Shown: piece after piece, positions 12,521 through 26,489 of the stretch
Position numbering within the stretch: position 1 is the first letter of the stretch
How the letters are laid out: each line of letters begins with the position of its first letter
Assembly (NCBI GenBank): GCA_963969395.1
Contig: OZ017799.1
Location: 14,324,501 to 14,388,500, forward strand
Length of the DNA: 64,000 nt
Direction of reading: 5' to 3'
Origin: Pseudoscleropodium purum
Lineage: Eukaryota; Streptophyta; Bryopsida; Hypnales; Brachytheciaceae
Made by a program: the position numbers and the translations under genes
The notes under the pieces: model-generated
What the model was told of the DNA's origin: nothing
Database searches by the model: none
What the model saw: the letters and a program-made list of their open reading frames with translations, nothing else

Positions 12521-15500
12521 ATGGCTCAACCAATGGAGCAGGGTACGCTCTCCTCGGCATCCTATGATCCAAGTTTTGAATTCAGATTAGTGGATTGACT
12601 ACCGCAAACGTGGAAACTCCACGTGTAATGAAAGATTTCCTGATTTGGGTTAATTGGTGTTGCAGTAGAAAGAAGGAGTCTCAATCCAGAGCTGTGGCAT
12701 GCCTGTGCCGGCCCCTTGGTTTCACTGCCTCCTGTTGGTAGCCGGGTGGTTTACTTTCCCCAGGGTCACACCGAACAGGTAATGCATTGAGATACCAAGA
12801 AATCATACATCTTTATTACCGCAATAATGATTTTGTTTTTGTTCCATGTCAACTTTGCATCCTTCCAAGTAACAAGAATGAGCATGAAAAGGTGGCACGT
12901 ATATGGCTTTTATGTGGCTTGCTAGAAATATGCTAGAAATAACGTTCAAGTAGACTTCTGTGAGGTGAAATGAACCTTCAAATACGTCATGTTGTTTCAT
13001 AAGTGAAATGGATAATATATTAGCTTGCTATCACTCCCCTTGTACCTGAAGGTGTCATATATACTTTTTAATTATTTTAAGCTTGACATCTTACCCCTGG
13101 TTGCACATGATGTTAGTTCAAATTTTAAGCTTGTTATTTCAATCTTATTCGCATTACCAATGCTTGCTGGAATGCTTTATTCATTGGATTATTCCGTTTT
13201 TTGCAGGTAGCAGCATCTACACAGAAGGAGGCTGACGCCCACATTCCTAATTACCCCAGCCTTCCATCACGGCTAGTGTGCCACCTTGAGAATGTCACGC
13301 TTCATGTATAGTCCTCTCTATCGCACGGTATCACTATGCTGCTAAGAATCACATTTCCTAGACATCCATAGGAGGCAGTTTGTTGTGACGTCATGCTCAT
13401 TTTAAATCATATTTTAGGTAAGAAATGGGAATATTGCAGGTTTCTCTTTAATCCCTCAGTGCTCTATTGTTCAATAGTAACCCCTTCCATATCTAATGGA
13501 GTTCGAATGAATCATTTATTGTGCTTCAAGTTAACAAAATGTACCAAGAGAAACAAGAAATCATATTTACATTTTTGTATGATAGGTACATGATTTGAAA
13601 GTCACTACAATTGAATATTGTCTTCCAAAGTGGGTTCCCCATCTTTAAGGTGACCTTGAGCACTTTGGGGTTAAAGGTGACCTTGCTTTACCTTTTCCAA
13701 AGGCAAAATTTCTTCAAGACGTTCCTGATTTTTTCCATTGCTGTTGAAACAGGCTGACCTGGAGACAGATGAAGTATATGCACAGATGACGTTGATACCT
13801 GTAGCTCCTGCTGTAAGTTTTTAAAATCTCAATAATAAAGATCGACGATTTCAATTTTTCAGGATGTGCTTGAAAGTGGTAAGATTTTCATATTGATTTT
13901 CACATGATGTAAGCAATCAATCAAGGAGTTAAACTTTGCGTTGTTGCATGTGCTTATTCTGGTTCCCCTGCAGAGTGAGAAGGAAGCTCTTATGGCTCCT
14001 GACATTGAGATGCGAAATAGACAGCCAACTGAGTACTTCTGCAAGGTTTTGACGGCCAGCGACACAAGCACCCATGGTGGATTCTCTATTCCGCGGAGAG
14101 CTGCTGAGAAAGTTTTCCCTCCTCTGGTACACCAAATCTGATATTCTCATTTATTTATCATATTACTGTTACTTATCGATGGTTGTCGAATAACTTTCCT
14201 ATTCAAGACTAGGGTGATATAGTATTCGACGTAATGTAATGCCTGACCTTTAAAACACAATTTCAAAACTTTGGAGCTGAGAAACTGAGACTACTGGAAA
14301 TGATTTTTGTATTTGTCGAAATATTTGCGAATTGTTAATTTTTGTTCATCAAATGTTTCAAATGTTTGTTAATTGTTTTCTAGACTATCAGTGCAGGTCT
14401 GTATTTTTGTTTGCATGGAAGGCCGATTTACTTTGAAGTCTGGGTTGTGGTCAAAATCTCGGAATAATCATTGTTTTTTCGACTAAATCTTAAAGTATAT
14501 GCAATCAGAAAATTTACATTATCAATACTATAAAATGCCTATGTCGAATTTCAAAGTGGAAAATAATAATTATTTCTTCTTCACCATGCAAATACCGTGT
14601 CACCCTATGTTATGTGGAGGCGGATCTTCTTACATGAAAGAACCGCTAATTCAGGACTACACTCAAACTCCACCGGCTCAAGAACTAAAAGCCAGGGACC
14701 TGCATGATCAGGAGTGGCACTTTCGACACATATATCGTGGTATGTAAACTGAATAATTTTTTATCTTTTTGATCAATATATATATTTATGAGGATGTCCG
14801 TGTGCAACAGCCTTCTTAATCCAGTTGCGCTAGTTGCAGGAAACTATCCCTTGGGGTTGGAGTGAGGATCCAGGGTTTCCAATTAATGTGGAGATGCTAC
14901 GAGCGGATTTTCTACCCCTTTTGAGTCGGCCTGTAGAAAATTAGAGTGAACCCGAAGTGCTCAAACGGTCAATAGTGGTTGCTTCCATACCTATATTAGT
15001 TCAAATAGATTATCGAGTAAGTTTCAAAGAAGGTAACACAATGTACTACTAGAAAACGGAAGTCATACCCTGCATGGGAGAACGATAGAAAAATTGTTTT
15101 GAAAGTTGATATTACCGTTTAAAATTTACTTCTTGTAACTTCGGCACTTAAGGGGTCAGTGGAAATAATTGCTGGAACTTATGATTATCTGTTCTGTGTT
15201 TGCTGAAGGTCAACCGCGAAGACACTTGCTGACTACTGGATGGAGTGTCTTCGTCAGTGCAAAAAGGCTTCAAGCTGGTGATGCAGTTTTGTTCATCAGG
15301 TAGGTAAATGAGGAGGATCTGTTTTTTTGCGAACCTTGAACTAGAGAATTAATAGTAACTTAGATTGTTCAGAGCATTTCTGATACCAATCTTCTCTTTA
15401 AGATGTGTACTAACCATGTCTTTCTCATACAGGGACGACACAGGACAATTGCAACTTGGAATCCGTCGACAAAATAGGCAACTAACGGTGATGCCCTCGT

Positions 15501-18500
15501 CTGTATTGTCTAGTGATAGTATGCACATCGGAGTACTAGCAGCTGCAAACCATGCAGCTGCTACAAGTAGCCGGTTCACCATATTCTATAATCCGAGGTA
15601 ATTTCCCCAAAACCAGGTTTGGTCTTTTCCAATATACATTGTGCAAAAATATATATTACGGATTAGATTTATTCATCTAACTATTGACAGGAAAAATTGC
15701 AATTAATAGAAGCTAAATCTACCTTCCACGTAGGAGTAATAAAATAAAATTAAGAGACGATATATCTGAATATAGCGTGTACTTAAGATAGTTAGTTTTC
15801 TTAAAACCAAGAGACAGCAGTACCTCTCCTCAAACTCCTATCAGTAGACCTGATCTCCTATAATTGGGATGTCGCTTGGATTGTCCTTGTTGTCCTTATC
15901 CCGACTGTTTTTGCAATGCAGGCAAAGTCCATCAGAGTTTGTCATCCCTGTTGCCAATTACTACAAGGCCATCTGCAATCTACAGGTCTCCGTGGGAATG
16001 CGGTTTCGGATGGTATTTGAAACCGAGGAATCCAGTGTTCGAAGGTACGCCTTGTCCCGCTTTGTTTTTTTAGTATTTTCCTAGCATTGTTCATTCCTGT
16101 CACTTTATAAGCTTATTATATGTTTTTACCTGAGGCTGTAGTGGTTGTCACGTCCTTAGCTGACAGCGGTCCGTCCTACAGATATATGGGCACCATCACT
16201 GGCATTGGAGATTTGGATCCAAGTCGTTGGCCTAATTCGCACTGGCGCTCTTTGAAGGTAACCATCTTTTCAGGAATTTAGAAGATCTACGAATGTAACT
16301 TGTGCTGATGCTCAAAACTGCCGTAGAGTCCAGCGTACCTAATTGTATTGTTGCCCTGCTTCTCTTTTCTTTGTTCTTACCATCAGTTGTTCAAAGTTTT
16401 TCTGCATAGTTTTTGTTGTTTTCTTTGTGTTTTTGGTATACTGATAGTCTACTATCACTGTATAGGTGGGTTGGGATGAATCAACTGCTGGTGAGAGACA
16501 AAGGCGAGTCTCCTTGTGGGAGATAGAACCATTGACAACACCTTTCCTTCTGTGCCCCCCGCCCCTCTCTTTTCGATCAAAGCGTCCTCGAGGAGGAAGA
16601 GGTAAGATTCTTGATTGCTTTGAATCCTTGTTCTCTTCGGGGCTTATCTTTTAATCTGTTTCAGCCACCACACAATCTAATTGCCTTCAAGATCCGTGTA
16701 GTTGTGGGGAATTGTTCAAGCCTTTGATGCATGAAATTGTCTTGGTTGCAGCAGATGAGGAGATGGACGCCATGTTGAAGAAGTCATCCTTTTGGTCAGG
16801 AGAGGATGGGAGTGGCGCACTGGGAGCGCTAAACTTTCGAAACCTGGCTATGGACTCCTCCTGGGCGCAAAGGCCCCAGCAAAGGGTAGAGCCTGGAACC
16901 TCAACTCAGCAAAATGTGTATTACCGAGCCCTTGCAGCTGCAGCTCTTCAAGAGTTCCGGACTCCAGACGCTGCTAAACCCCTCGCCAATCCTTCTCTCT
17001 CCACTTCCCAGATGCAGTTTCGTGCACAGACGCCACAGCTCTTGCAACAGCAATCTACTCATCATTCGTCTGAGGCTTCTGGGCCACTCCTCCAACTCCT
17101 ATCAAGCCGTTCTGAGTCACCACTGGAGGTCGGGGTGAACATGCCACAATGCTCCGGGTACAGTGAAGGGGACATTCACATGGTTTCGTCATCACCTTCG
17201 GCTTCAGGGTCGTTTCCTCTTCACTCCATGTTAGGCCGCACTCATCTTGACTGTGACAGTAGTCTACTTATGCGCCCCACCCAAAGTGGTCAACATAATC
17301 AATCTGGGCCTGTACTTCACGGTGGCAGTGCTGCTGGACGTGAGCCCCAGGTAATTAATTGCAACTCAAGGTCGTTCGCCATGTTTGCTTTAAAATGGTT
17401 TGCAGTAAGATTAGATCATTTCAAAACAATATCTCAAGGAGATTGATCATGGGGGGGCAAGGTAAGTATGGTGCAATTCATGGAGAAACCTCCCCATCCT
17501 CACCTCACCTGCTTATATCTACATGCAAGATACTTATGACACTGTTTTCTTTTTCTTTTTTTTCTCACAATCTTTCAACAATTTCATGGAGGATATCTTC
17601 CCATGATTGACCTACCGGAAATTCCAATCCCTCATCACTGATGTCCAAAAATCTTTGAAAGTCTACTGTAAGTTTGAGGAACATTGTCAATCAGGAGCAA
17701 GGCAATCATTTTCCTTTCATTCACTTTTCTCGTTCACTAACTGAAATTGATTCTTATCTGTGGCAGGGCTCTTCATCTTGGTTTCCGGCGAACCGGGATC
17801 CGTCTCAACAGGACATGACCAGTCGCATGAACCAGGTGGATACTTCACCAACGTCGAGAGTTTCTGGCTCTTTCTCTTTCTCCCAACAGAGCGAAGCAAC
17901 TGGCCTGACTGGGATGCCATTGCCAGCAGCAGCAGCAGCAGCAGCAGCTTCATCCTTCATGTACAGAGAGACTGGCCAAGAGCAGGATTCAGTACAATCC
18001 GACCGTCATCTTCTGTTTGGGGTATCAATTGAGCAGCAGCCCTTGGTGGGCTCAAGTGCCACTGCCTCTCTTCTTCCTCATACACTGGCCAAGAACAACA
18101 AGGATCTTCAGAGTTTATTTCCGGGCAGCAACATGATTCAGGGCTCCTATCGTCCTTCCGATTCTCCTGAAAATTCTGCAATGAATGGTGTTGGTCTCGA
18201 CGACAATGGAATGTTTCAGAGGAGTGCTTCCTGGCCAGCTCCTACGCGCACATTTACCAAGGTAGAAGCGAACATTCAATTTCTGCTTTCCTGAGGTGTT
18301 GCCAATCATTTTGGAATTTGTTATGGTGCAAACAATTTGTTCACTGCTGAACTCTGAAGGACCAAAAACACATAAAGGATCTTAAGGGACCGAAGGAGCC
18401 AGAAGAGCATATTGGGCCTCACATTGTTTATAACACTTTTGAGCGGGTCAGTTGAGGAATTTATTTGTTTGATTGATCTCCGCGTGCTATGTTCTTCAGT

Positions 18501-19401
18501 GATTCTGGTGATATGAAATTTGGCCACATCTGAATTTTATTTTTCACGATTTGACCTATTGAATAGGTCATTTTAAAACCATCAAACGTATGGGTTAATG
18601 AGCGGCATTCACTAAACTAGGAATGTTTTGTGCTGCCCAGGTCCACAAACTCGGAAGTGTAGGGAGATCGATTGATCTACAGAAGTTTCAAAATTATTTG
18701 GAGCTTCGGGGCGAGCTGGCTCGCTTATTTAATCTGGAGGGATTGTTGGATGATCCCGAAAGGTCAGGCTGGAAGCTTGTTTTCGTAGACAATGAAAACG
18801 ATACTCTACTTGTTGGCGATGATCCATGGGAGTAAGCAACAAAACTCTACCCACATACAGTTAGATTCGTCATCGACTTGCATCACAGCAGTCCCTTCCC
18901 ACTAATTATCAACTATTTCAGTTTGTTGAAGAGTTAATACTGATTGTGCCATTTCAATGCTTTTTTAATGTTTCTTTCTACTGAAACGATACTTTAATCG
19001 CTAATGGCAGAATCATTACTAGGTTTGTGTCATTTAGTATTGGAAGCAGCACTAATTCAGTGAGTTGAACGGTTAATCTTGAAACGATTGATAATCAACG
19101 GTGATAGATTTTTGTGATGTGAATGCCTTCCCAGGTGGAGTCCTTTCTTGCAATCATGAAGTTCATTTGCCGTACATGGTGGTGGCTTTTGTGCAGGGAA
19201 TTTGTGAGCTGCGTCCGATCCATCAAGATCTTGTCACCAAATGAAATTTTACAAATGAGTCAGGAGCAACTGGAGATTTTGAACACAGTCCCAGCGCAGC
19301 AGCGTCCGACTTGCAGCGACTCCGAGGACGCCCGCACACAAACTTCTCCCACCAACATCTCCTCTGCGTCTCTGGAGCACGCACACTCAGGTGCTGGATG
19401 A
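12521..19401 (+). CDS. ARF: Auxin response factor, activator (class A) type, 15 coding exons
   Basis: Transcription factor that binds auxin response elements and pairs with Aux/IAA repressors in the nucleus. Exons with GT-AG borders and consistent phase: 12521-12542, 12666-12778, 13207-13305, 13753-13812, 13974-14126, 14655-14739, 15209-15299, 15433-15597, 15922-16044, 16182-16257, 16466-16601, 16752-17350, 17767-18261, 18641-18831, 19197-19401; 870 residues. Residues ~10-98 are the first dimerisation part ([22 protein letters not shown]). B3 spans ~120-222 ([21 protein letters not shown]). The ARF domain spans ~265-352 ([17 protein letters not shown]). The middle region ~353-738 is Gln/Ser-rich with an Ala tract, as in activator ARFs. 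PB1 spans ~737-828 with the basic Lys ([10 protein letters not shown]) and acidic cluster (DNEND, GDDPW). An in-frame ATG at 12467 would add 18 residues. Exon 1 is the least certain; the rest is firm. Confidence 0.93.
17926..17950 (+). repeat. (GCA)n microsatellite encoding an Ala run in the ARF
   Basis: A CAG/GCA repeat in ARF exon 13 encodes eight consecutive alanines in the middle region. It lies in frame, so length changes alter protein length without shifting the frame. Confidence 0.9.
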
Positions 19402-20450
19402 AGAGCATCACAACTCAAGTTTTGAGCCAAGAATAAATCCTGACACTACACAGTTTTTCCATTGACAAGTCCTTAACACGCAGTCTCAGGGGCATGCCAT
19501 AATGGCACCGAAGGCCAAACTGAGCTGACAGAGCTTTTGCTATAGCAAAAGAGCTTGCATGAGCTCTGTGTTTTTCCGGTTCGTTATATTGTAGAACAGA
19601 GTTTCAAAAACAGAGAGAAGAATTGTAGAGAGAAATTGCCATGTGGCCTCAAGTGCAGATACAGCAACTCTGATACTCCGGCAGTATCAGATCAAACGAG
19701 ACGGGGGAGCTTCTAGTATAATAGCGGCCGTGCGCAAGAAGTTTTGGTGGTTTTCCTAGAATTTGGGGGTAACGGTAAACTTGAAGAGATCTTTGCATGA
19801 AAGCTGGGCTATGCTTTTTCTACTCAGTAGCCTGGCGTTCACATGGGCTCTCTTCCGAGGTATAGTATTTGGGCTCTCTCATCCTTGCAGCATCTTATAA
19901 TCAGTAGAAAGTGTTTTCCACTTGGCTCACTTCTTACAGTGCGAGCTTTTCAGCTCTACCGAACCAGACTGAATTCAGAGATTTGCCACTGCACAATAGG
20001 CGCCCAGTGTATGTAAGTTTACACTAAGCATATTTTATGCTGTAGGCACTAGTTTTGAGCAGCTAAGGTTTTGGACATAACATGGGCCGTTAAAATGGTT
20101 TTCTGGAAGAGACCCACCCAGTTAAAACGATTCTGTAGAATAAAATGAGTGTTTGATTCACTTTGGAACTTCTCCTGTGATCAATCTGTTAATTTACTAG
20201 TTGCTGCAACTTTTATTTCAGCCTGGTTTCCTGTTTGTGGACTGGTTTCAGGAAATGATGTTTCTGAAATAGGTGTACAAAATCAACATGTTGGGCAAGT
20301 TTTGGGTCATGAGACTTATGATACCGGTATGACAACTTTTGGGTACTTGATTAATATGGGTACCATTAAAAACCTATCTAATCGTATCCAAGATTTGTGG
20401 GCTGAAATGTTGGATGGGCGCAGATAAATAGGGAGACCTTAGGAGTTTCC
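19402..20450 (+). other. Probable ARF 3' untranslated region
   Basis: Moderately GC-balanced sequence directly after the ARF stop, with AATAAA-like signals near 19,431 and 20,138. A 92-codon frame at 20,149-20,427 matches no family I know. The true polyadenylation site is not determined. Confidence 0.4.
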
Positions 20451-23400
20451 AAACCTGAACATAAAGAGACAACAACTAAATTGGGCTCGTTCCTTGCCAA
20501 AAACAAAGATCACTCATCAGTGACTACTCATTTAAGTTCAAACATAAGAGTATTATAATAATATATAGTAATACCTACTCATTTTAGTTGACATAAGAGT
20601 ATTATAATGATATATAGTAACACAAATTGCTGAAACCAAAAAGTCTTCTTGACTGTGGACTGTAGAATACCCATAATGTCTTGTCTCCAGTCTCCCAATT
20701 ACTTTGACAAGCGAGAGGCTAAATCCGTCCCACGAAGGGTGAAAACGCAGGATTTTTTACCCCAGGGAAAATGCTGAATTTTTTTATTTTTCACAAATTT
20801 TAATTTTTTGCAAATTTTGAATTCATATTTGCAATCAGAAACCCCAAATTAGCTAGGAGAGGATCAAGAACATCCCCTATACATGGCTTTTTTTTACTTT
20901 AGCCCCCGGTCAACCCCAAAATTATCCTACTCAAAGCACTTTGTGGGCTAGATTTAGTGTTTTACCTTTGACAAAAGCTACCTTACATATAAATTAAACT
21001 ATTGTTGGGAATCAAAAGGGATTCAAGATTTTTTTTTTGCATGCATTTTTTGGGCAATGCATGAATGAGTTATGAATATCTAAAATGCTAAAAATAATAT
21101 TTAAAAATAAAAGTGGGGATGTGATTGACACATATTCTATTGCAAGAAAACTGAGGAGTATACAACTCAACTATTAGTTATGAAGAGGGGGCAAAGGTGA
21201 AATCCCACTAGGACTAATCTAGCCACCAAAAACAATGTAGGAAATTTCAAAGTTGACTAAGGCCATCATGACCTTATCACCTCTATTGCCACAAAAACAG
21301 ACAAGCAATTGCAATGATGGAAGTGTTGAAATTGTAAAGTCAGCAAAATATTTTTTATTATAAATAATTCACAATCTTTGACCCCCAATTGTAGAATTTT
21401 GTTCCATTCAACATTTTTCTTGTTTTTGAATAAAATAAAGTGCATAGTGTTGAAGGTGAAGACTTCCTCGTGTAGTGCTAAGGCTTGTGGGATAGTTACC
21501 AATGGGTGGTGCATTTCATATGAATTGAATGAAACATCAACTAATATGCTAAATAATAAAGTTACAACCAAAGATATTTTTTATAATACTTTTATATCTC
21601 TTTACATTCAATATGCTTCAATATGCATTTAATAATTTTGTGATCAACACTCTCTCAAATTTAGGTATATGGGATTTTGAACCAAGAATAAAATTAAATT
21701 ATTGTGAAAAGTTGTATGAAATTTTTTTTTCTAAAATGTTTTCTTGTGATTTATTTAAAAAGAAACAATAATCAATATGAAATGATCTATATCTTTTTTT
21801 TGTCTTGGATATTGATGGACTAATATTTTATGATAAAAAAGGGTTGTACATTGAAAAGAATATAATTTTCTAAACAAATCACAATTAGGAGTAGCTACCT
21901 TACAATAATAGAACCTCTCATAGTGAAGAAGTTTGTTGTTAGTGTAACATCTTTAATTTTAGTAAAAAGTACATTTGATAATTAATATTGCATAGTATTA
22001 TTTGATTAGGCTGGTTCTTTTTAAGAATAAAAGGAAAGAATTATTTTATATATAGTTGGTTTAAAATTCAACAAACAACTTTATTAGGTATATGAAAGTA
22101 GTTTTTTTAGGTATAGAAACTTAAGACTTAGTTGGAAAGAGAATAGGACATTGGCAGTTTTTTGTATAATAATTTAGTGATATATATGATCACCAAAATG
22201 AACTATAACATGTGATGACAAAAAAAACAAATATTCTACAACTTGGTATGTTAAAAACTTAACCAAAGACACCATAAAATCATTGTTGAATAAACAAAGA
22301 TTATTAGATGTTTCCAAGACTTTAGCCTCATACTACGATGCATGTACATATAAGTTACCCACTTGGTAACTAATATGTACAATCTTAATATTGAAGTTGT
22401 CACTAGAATTCTCTCAAGAGATTAACCCTAAAGTTCTTTGATAATGTTTTTGCCAAAAACACTCCAAAACTGCCATTTCTTGTACAAGTTTCAAATTTTA
22501 GAAAAGAAATATTTTTGGATACATATAAATATAGGATCTTGTCATACATTTTTTTGAAAATATGTAGAAAAAATTTCAGAAAGTTCCACCATGTAGATTG
22601 TAAGATATTAGCATTTGAAGTGACAAAAATCATTTTTTTGTCCCTACAAAAAACTGAGCAACTACACTTCACAAGGTCACATTTGTATGAAAAAATGTTC
22701 AAAATGGTGGTGCTTCTTTGGATTAATTATTCAAGGCATGTTGGCTACATGTTTGAAATTTTTTAGATCATTTGAAATTGTACAATGCATAGGAAGAAAT
22801 AGTAAGTAGAAAGATGTAGAGAATGATTCAAAATATTAAATTGTTAACAATTTATTTACGGAATTAAAAAATGCCAATCCCAGTAATTGTGATGTTGTAA
22901 TAAACAATGTTTCCCTTTTTTTTTATTTTTAAATTCCAAAAATATTGAAAATTGAGTTCATTAAAAGATTTCAAAGTTTATTTTGGAGTAAAGAATCCAT
23001 AATTGCCCGCCAACTAAAACACCTCATAACTTTTGACTCATTGATCAAAATGGAATTATTCAAAGCTTTTTATGTATAAATAAATCTAGAAAACTAATTT
23101 CAAATTTTTGTTTCTAAAAAAAATATATTTTTTCAAATTTGCCCGACTACCCAAGTTGAGAAACAAACTACATATTACGCCGTAATTTTTTACTCATATT
23201 TCCAAATGTTTTGAAATTTTTTGCATATGAAAGATATTCTTCATCCACACCTTTTGCTCAAATTTGAGCCAAAAGCATAGAAATCTCTAGTCACACACAC
23301 TTGCCTAAAATTTCTATGTTGCCAAAAAATGTAGCTTGGTCCTTTAGGGTTTAAAGAAATTTTAGTTCAAGTCCACTTGGACCTAGCTTCTAAAATTATG

Positions 23401-24764
23401 AACTTTGAGCAAAACTTCTTATTTGACTGTAAAACGTAGAAAATTAATTGGGGAATTTCATCAAGTATGGCATAGTAATTTGGATCACAATATTTTTTTG
23501 AAGATTAAGAAAAATTCTAAGATAAGGGATTAGTTGATTAGAAATTTTTCTAGATTTTGGTAGTAGACAAGCTAAGGAATGTTGAGCCTACTTGATCAAA
23601 AAGAAGCATAATTGTCTTGATAGAATCTATATTTGTTGAGCAAGCAATGGTGAGTGATTTTTTGGAGACTAAGGAGATCCACCTTTTTCAATGCCCCATT
23701 TATTCACCGTCGAAAAAATATGAAACTTAATATCAAACATATGACAAAAATGCAACAAGAAGTAACAAACTAACCAAGTCTTGACATTTATTCCAAAGGT
23801 GCACCCATGTTATGAGTTGATTATTTTTATATAACCAGTAGGAATTGAACCGTACACTTCATGGATCTAATAACTCAATGAGTCCAATAAACACATTCAT
23901 TTTTGGCAATCTCTTGGAAGTACACTAATAATGAAATTAGTGTTATGTTACCTATAGTGTTACAAACTCAATCACCTAGCATATTCTAATCGTCAATGTA
24001 GGTGACAATTAGTGTTCATATTGAATACTAATTTAGTACAAGTTGAACTAACTTGGTATTGATCTAAGTTTTTTGGTGGAAGTCTAGTTCATAATTAATG
24101 CTTATATCAACATTTAGTGTTGTTCAAATTTTATGTTAGTAATCAACATGGCAAATACTACATTTCATTATTGGTGTAGTTTAAGGATGTTTCAGTTCAA
24201 ACTCCAATATTTTCAAAGATGTCCAAAATTACAAAAATTAACCAGAGACACAAAATTGGGGAGGAAATTTTATAAATATCCTCAACGAAACTAGCATAAA
24301 TCCTAGTAGCGCCACTAAGGTGGTCAATCCAATGATGCTAGTGCGCAAGCATAGAGATGTGAGCTTACAAGCTTTGAACCTAATTGTAAGTATGTACCTA
24401 CATCCATCTGAAAGTATTTATAACATATGACCTATAAGATAGACAACTATAATCATAGAAGATGTCTATAATCTAGAGTGACTTCTAAGCTCATTGATTC
24501 AACAATTCTATACTCACATCCTAGCACTTCTTGTGGTTAGTCTGTTCTAAATTTTTGATTTGCTAAAAAAATTAGAAATAAGTTTTTCATCATAAGTGAT
24601 AAAATTTGCAAATTTTAAATTCATATTTGAAATCAAAGACACAGCTACATCAATTTTTGAGGTTATGAAATACAAAATTAATGACCCAAAATAAAGAACA
24701 GTTTTTTCATGGAAAAAAAACATAATTCTGTTCACTCTTGGAAAGCTCTATTGTAGTAAGTTAC
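20451..24764. other. No gene recognised
   Basis: AT-rich, non-coding. A two-copy tandem repeat of about 50 bp lies at 20,527-20,630 (AAGAGTATTATAAT, ATATATAGTAA). Frames of 80-100 codons at 21,266-21,632 and 22,403-22,766 occur on both strands over the same AT-rich DNA and look like chance. Confidence 0.5.
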
Positions 24765-24766
24765 TA

Positions 24767-25337
24767 CTCCCTCTGTCCCACTAATAAACTCCCAAAACCT
24801 TCCTCATGAGGAATTAACGATATTCTTAGTCTTTATACTAGTAATACATGCATTCAAACACCAGTAACTCATTCCCTAGATCTATGCAAAATCCCAAGCT
24901 TAAGTGTCATCATTTAGGCATTCAAAATTGATGCAAAAAGTGTCATATTTGAGTAGCATTCAAAAACATTGTCAGTTTGTCATTCTTGATGATTTAAAGG
25001 TTGATGGCAACAATAGGACTTTAGAAATATTTGCTCTCAACCTAAATACCGATAACAAAGAAACATGGCACCTTTCATGAACAATTTTCATAGTGCCAAA
25101 GTGGTCACTGAATCCATCGTCAACATGACTGTTTGAAGAAGTAAGAAGTATAAGTTGCCTCATATAGGCAAGGCCAAGCTTGCTACAAGATGGATGCTCC
25201 CTAATCACTTGTGGCTTGCCCCCACGGAGACCCTTCAATGCATCCAATGTTTACTCAAGAGTTGAAATTAGAAAATAGAGCTTTTTAGTGGGACAAAAAT
25301 TGTGCTTGATTTGGAGGGTTTTAGTGGGCATAGGGAG
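24767..25337. mobile_element. Stowaway-like MITE (571 bp)
   Basis: It begins CTCCCTCTGTCCCACTAA at 24767 and ends with the near-complement TTAGTGGGCATAGGGAG at 25337. Both ends are flanked by TA. A TA duplication with a CTCCCTC(C/T)GT terminus is the known signature of Stowaway (Tc1/mariner) MITEs. A minus-strand 91-codon frame inside is not a recognisable transposase, so the element is non-autonomous. Confidence 0.8.
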
Positions 25338-25920
25338 TAGTTACTACAATATCAGGATGATCACCCATTTTCAATCACTTAAGTAGTTCAACCTATCTGT
25401 GGCATGGGGAGGTTGAGGAGAAAATTTCTTCGTATAGCAAAATAGACTTAAGAAGTATTTCAAAATTTTTGACATTTTTTGCTTTTATAAATTTTTTTCG
25501 TAAAGATTCTCTTTGTCCCATTTCTGATCAGTAGGCAAACCAATTTCCAACCATAGATCAGTCACAAAAGCGATATAGGTGATCATTGTGGCTTTCATGT
25601 ACATATTGTGATCATTTTATGGTTTCAGTGTATACGTCCCTAACCTTTACCTCTCTTGTAACCTGACCCCAGTTCTCCCTGCCCAGCTTTTGGAGTCTTT
25701 CGGAGTTGGTTTCTGCTTCCCTTTTCTTTTCTTGACCATGTGCTTTTGATCCTTTAGTTTACAAAAATGAAAAAAAATGAAAAAAAAGTGCAACATCTTA
25801 TCTAAATATCCAATAGACCAAGCAAAGAAAAGTGGAAGGATTCCATTCCAGGGACGAAGGTGAAAACGTGGGCACGTGGCCCCAAAATTAAAAAACAATA
25901 AGTTTGTAATAAGATAGCTC
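25338..25920. other. No gene recognised
   Basis: AT-rich spacer between two inverted-repeat elements. At 25,360-25,600 there are weak resemblances to the TA-flanked MITE family at 4384-4783 (CATTTCTGATCA, GGCAAACCAATTTCCAACC). Not coding. Confidence 0.4.
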
Positions 25921-25922
25921 TA

Positions 25923-26397
25923 CAGTGACTGTCAAAATGTTTTGGACACTTGTAAAAATTGGCATAACTAAATGATTAGAGATTTTCAACCAAATTTGGA
26001 TAGGTTGCAGTACAAGGAACACACTTCAGTAAAATAAAATTTCAAAATTTCTTAAAACACATTTACTAAAAATATTTATTGGAAACACTATTAATATAAA
26101 CAAAATTTTGTTTGGTGGATAAAATTTGGGAAACTGTAACCAAATATTTTTTGAAAAGAATTCTCATTCTACTTACTAAAAAATCTTGAAAAAAATTATT
26201 TTTATTAAATTTATTTTTCTACTAATTAATTGGAATAAATTGTAAAAACTTCAAAAAGTATTTAAAAAAATTTTGAAATTTGTTTTAAGCAAGTGTGTTA
26301 CTTAGACCACACATATCCAAATTTTGTTGAAAATCTCTAATTCCTCAATTAGTTGTAACATTTTTTGCAAGTGTACAAAATATTTTGAAAGTCATTG
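25923..26397. mobile_element. Mariner/Tc1-like element with long inverted ends (475 bp)
   Basis: The left end starts CAGTGACTGTCAAAATGTTT; the right end is the imperfect complement of CAATGACTTTCAAAATATTT. Similarity continues inward for over 100 bp, including AGAGATTTTCAACCAAATTT versus AGAGATTTTCAACAAAATTT. The left flank is TA and the right flank TG, probably a mutated TA. There is no transposase, so it is a deletion derivative or MITE. Confidence 0.7.
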
Positions 26398-26489
26398 TGT
26401 GCCCTTCACCATTTGCCTTTCTTTAGTTTGTTGAATATGGATGTTCACCATTATGACCTCAAATTGCTTGCTTTAAATGGATCCTATTT

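Noticed and set aside
20149..20427. 92-codon frame after the ARF
   Set aside because: No family resemblance, no splice link to the ARF; more likely 3' UTR.
23831..23856. GGAATTGAACC, resembling the complement of a tRNA T-arm
   Set aside because: No cloverleaf, A/B boxes or acceptor stem could be read around it.
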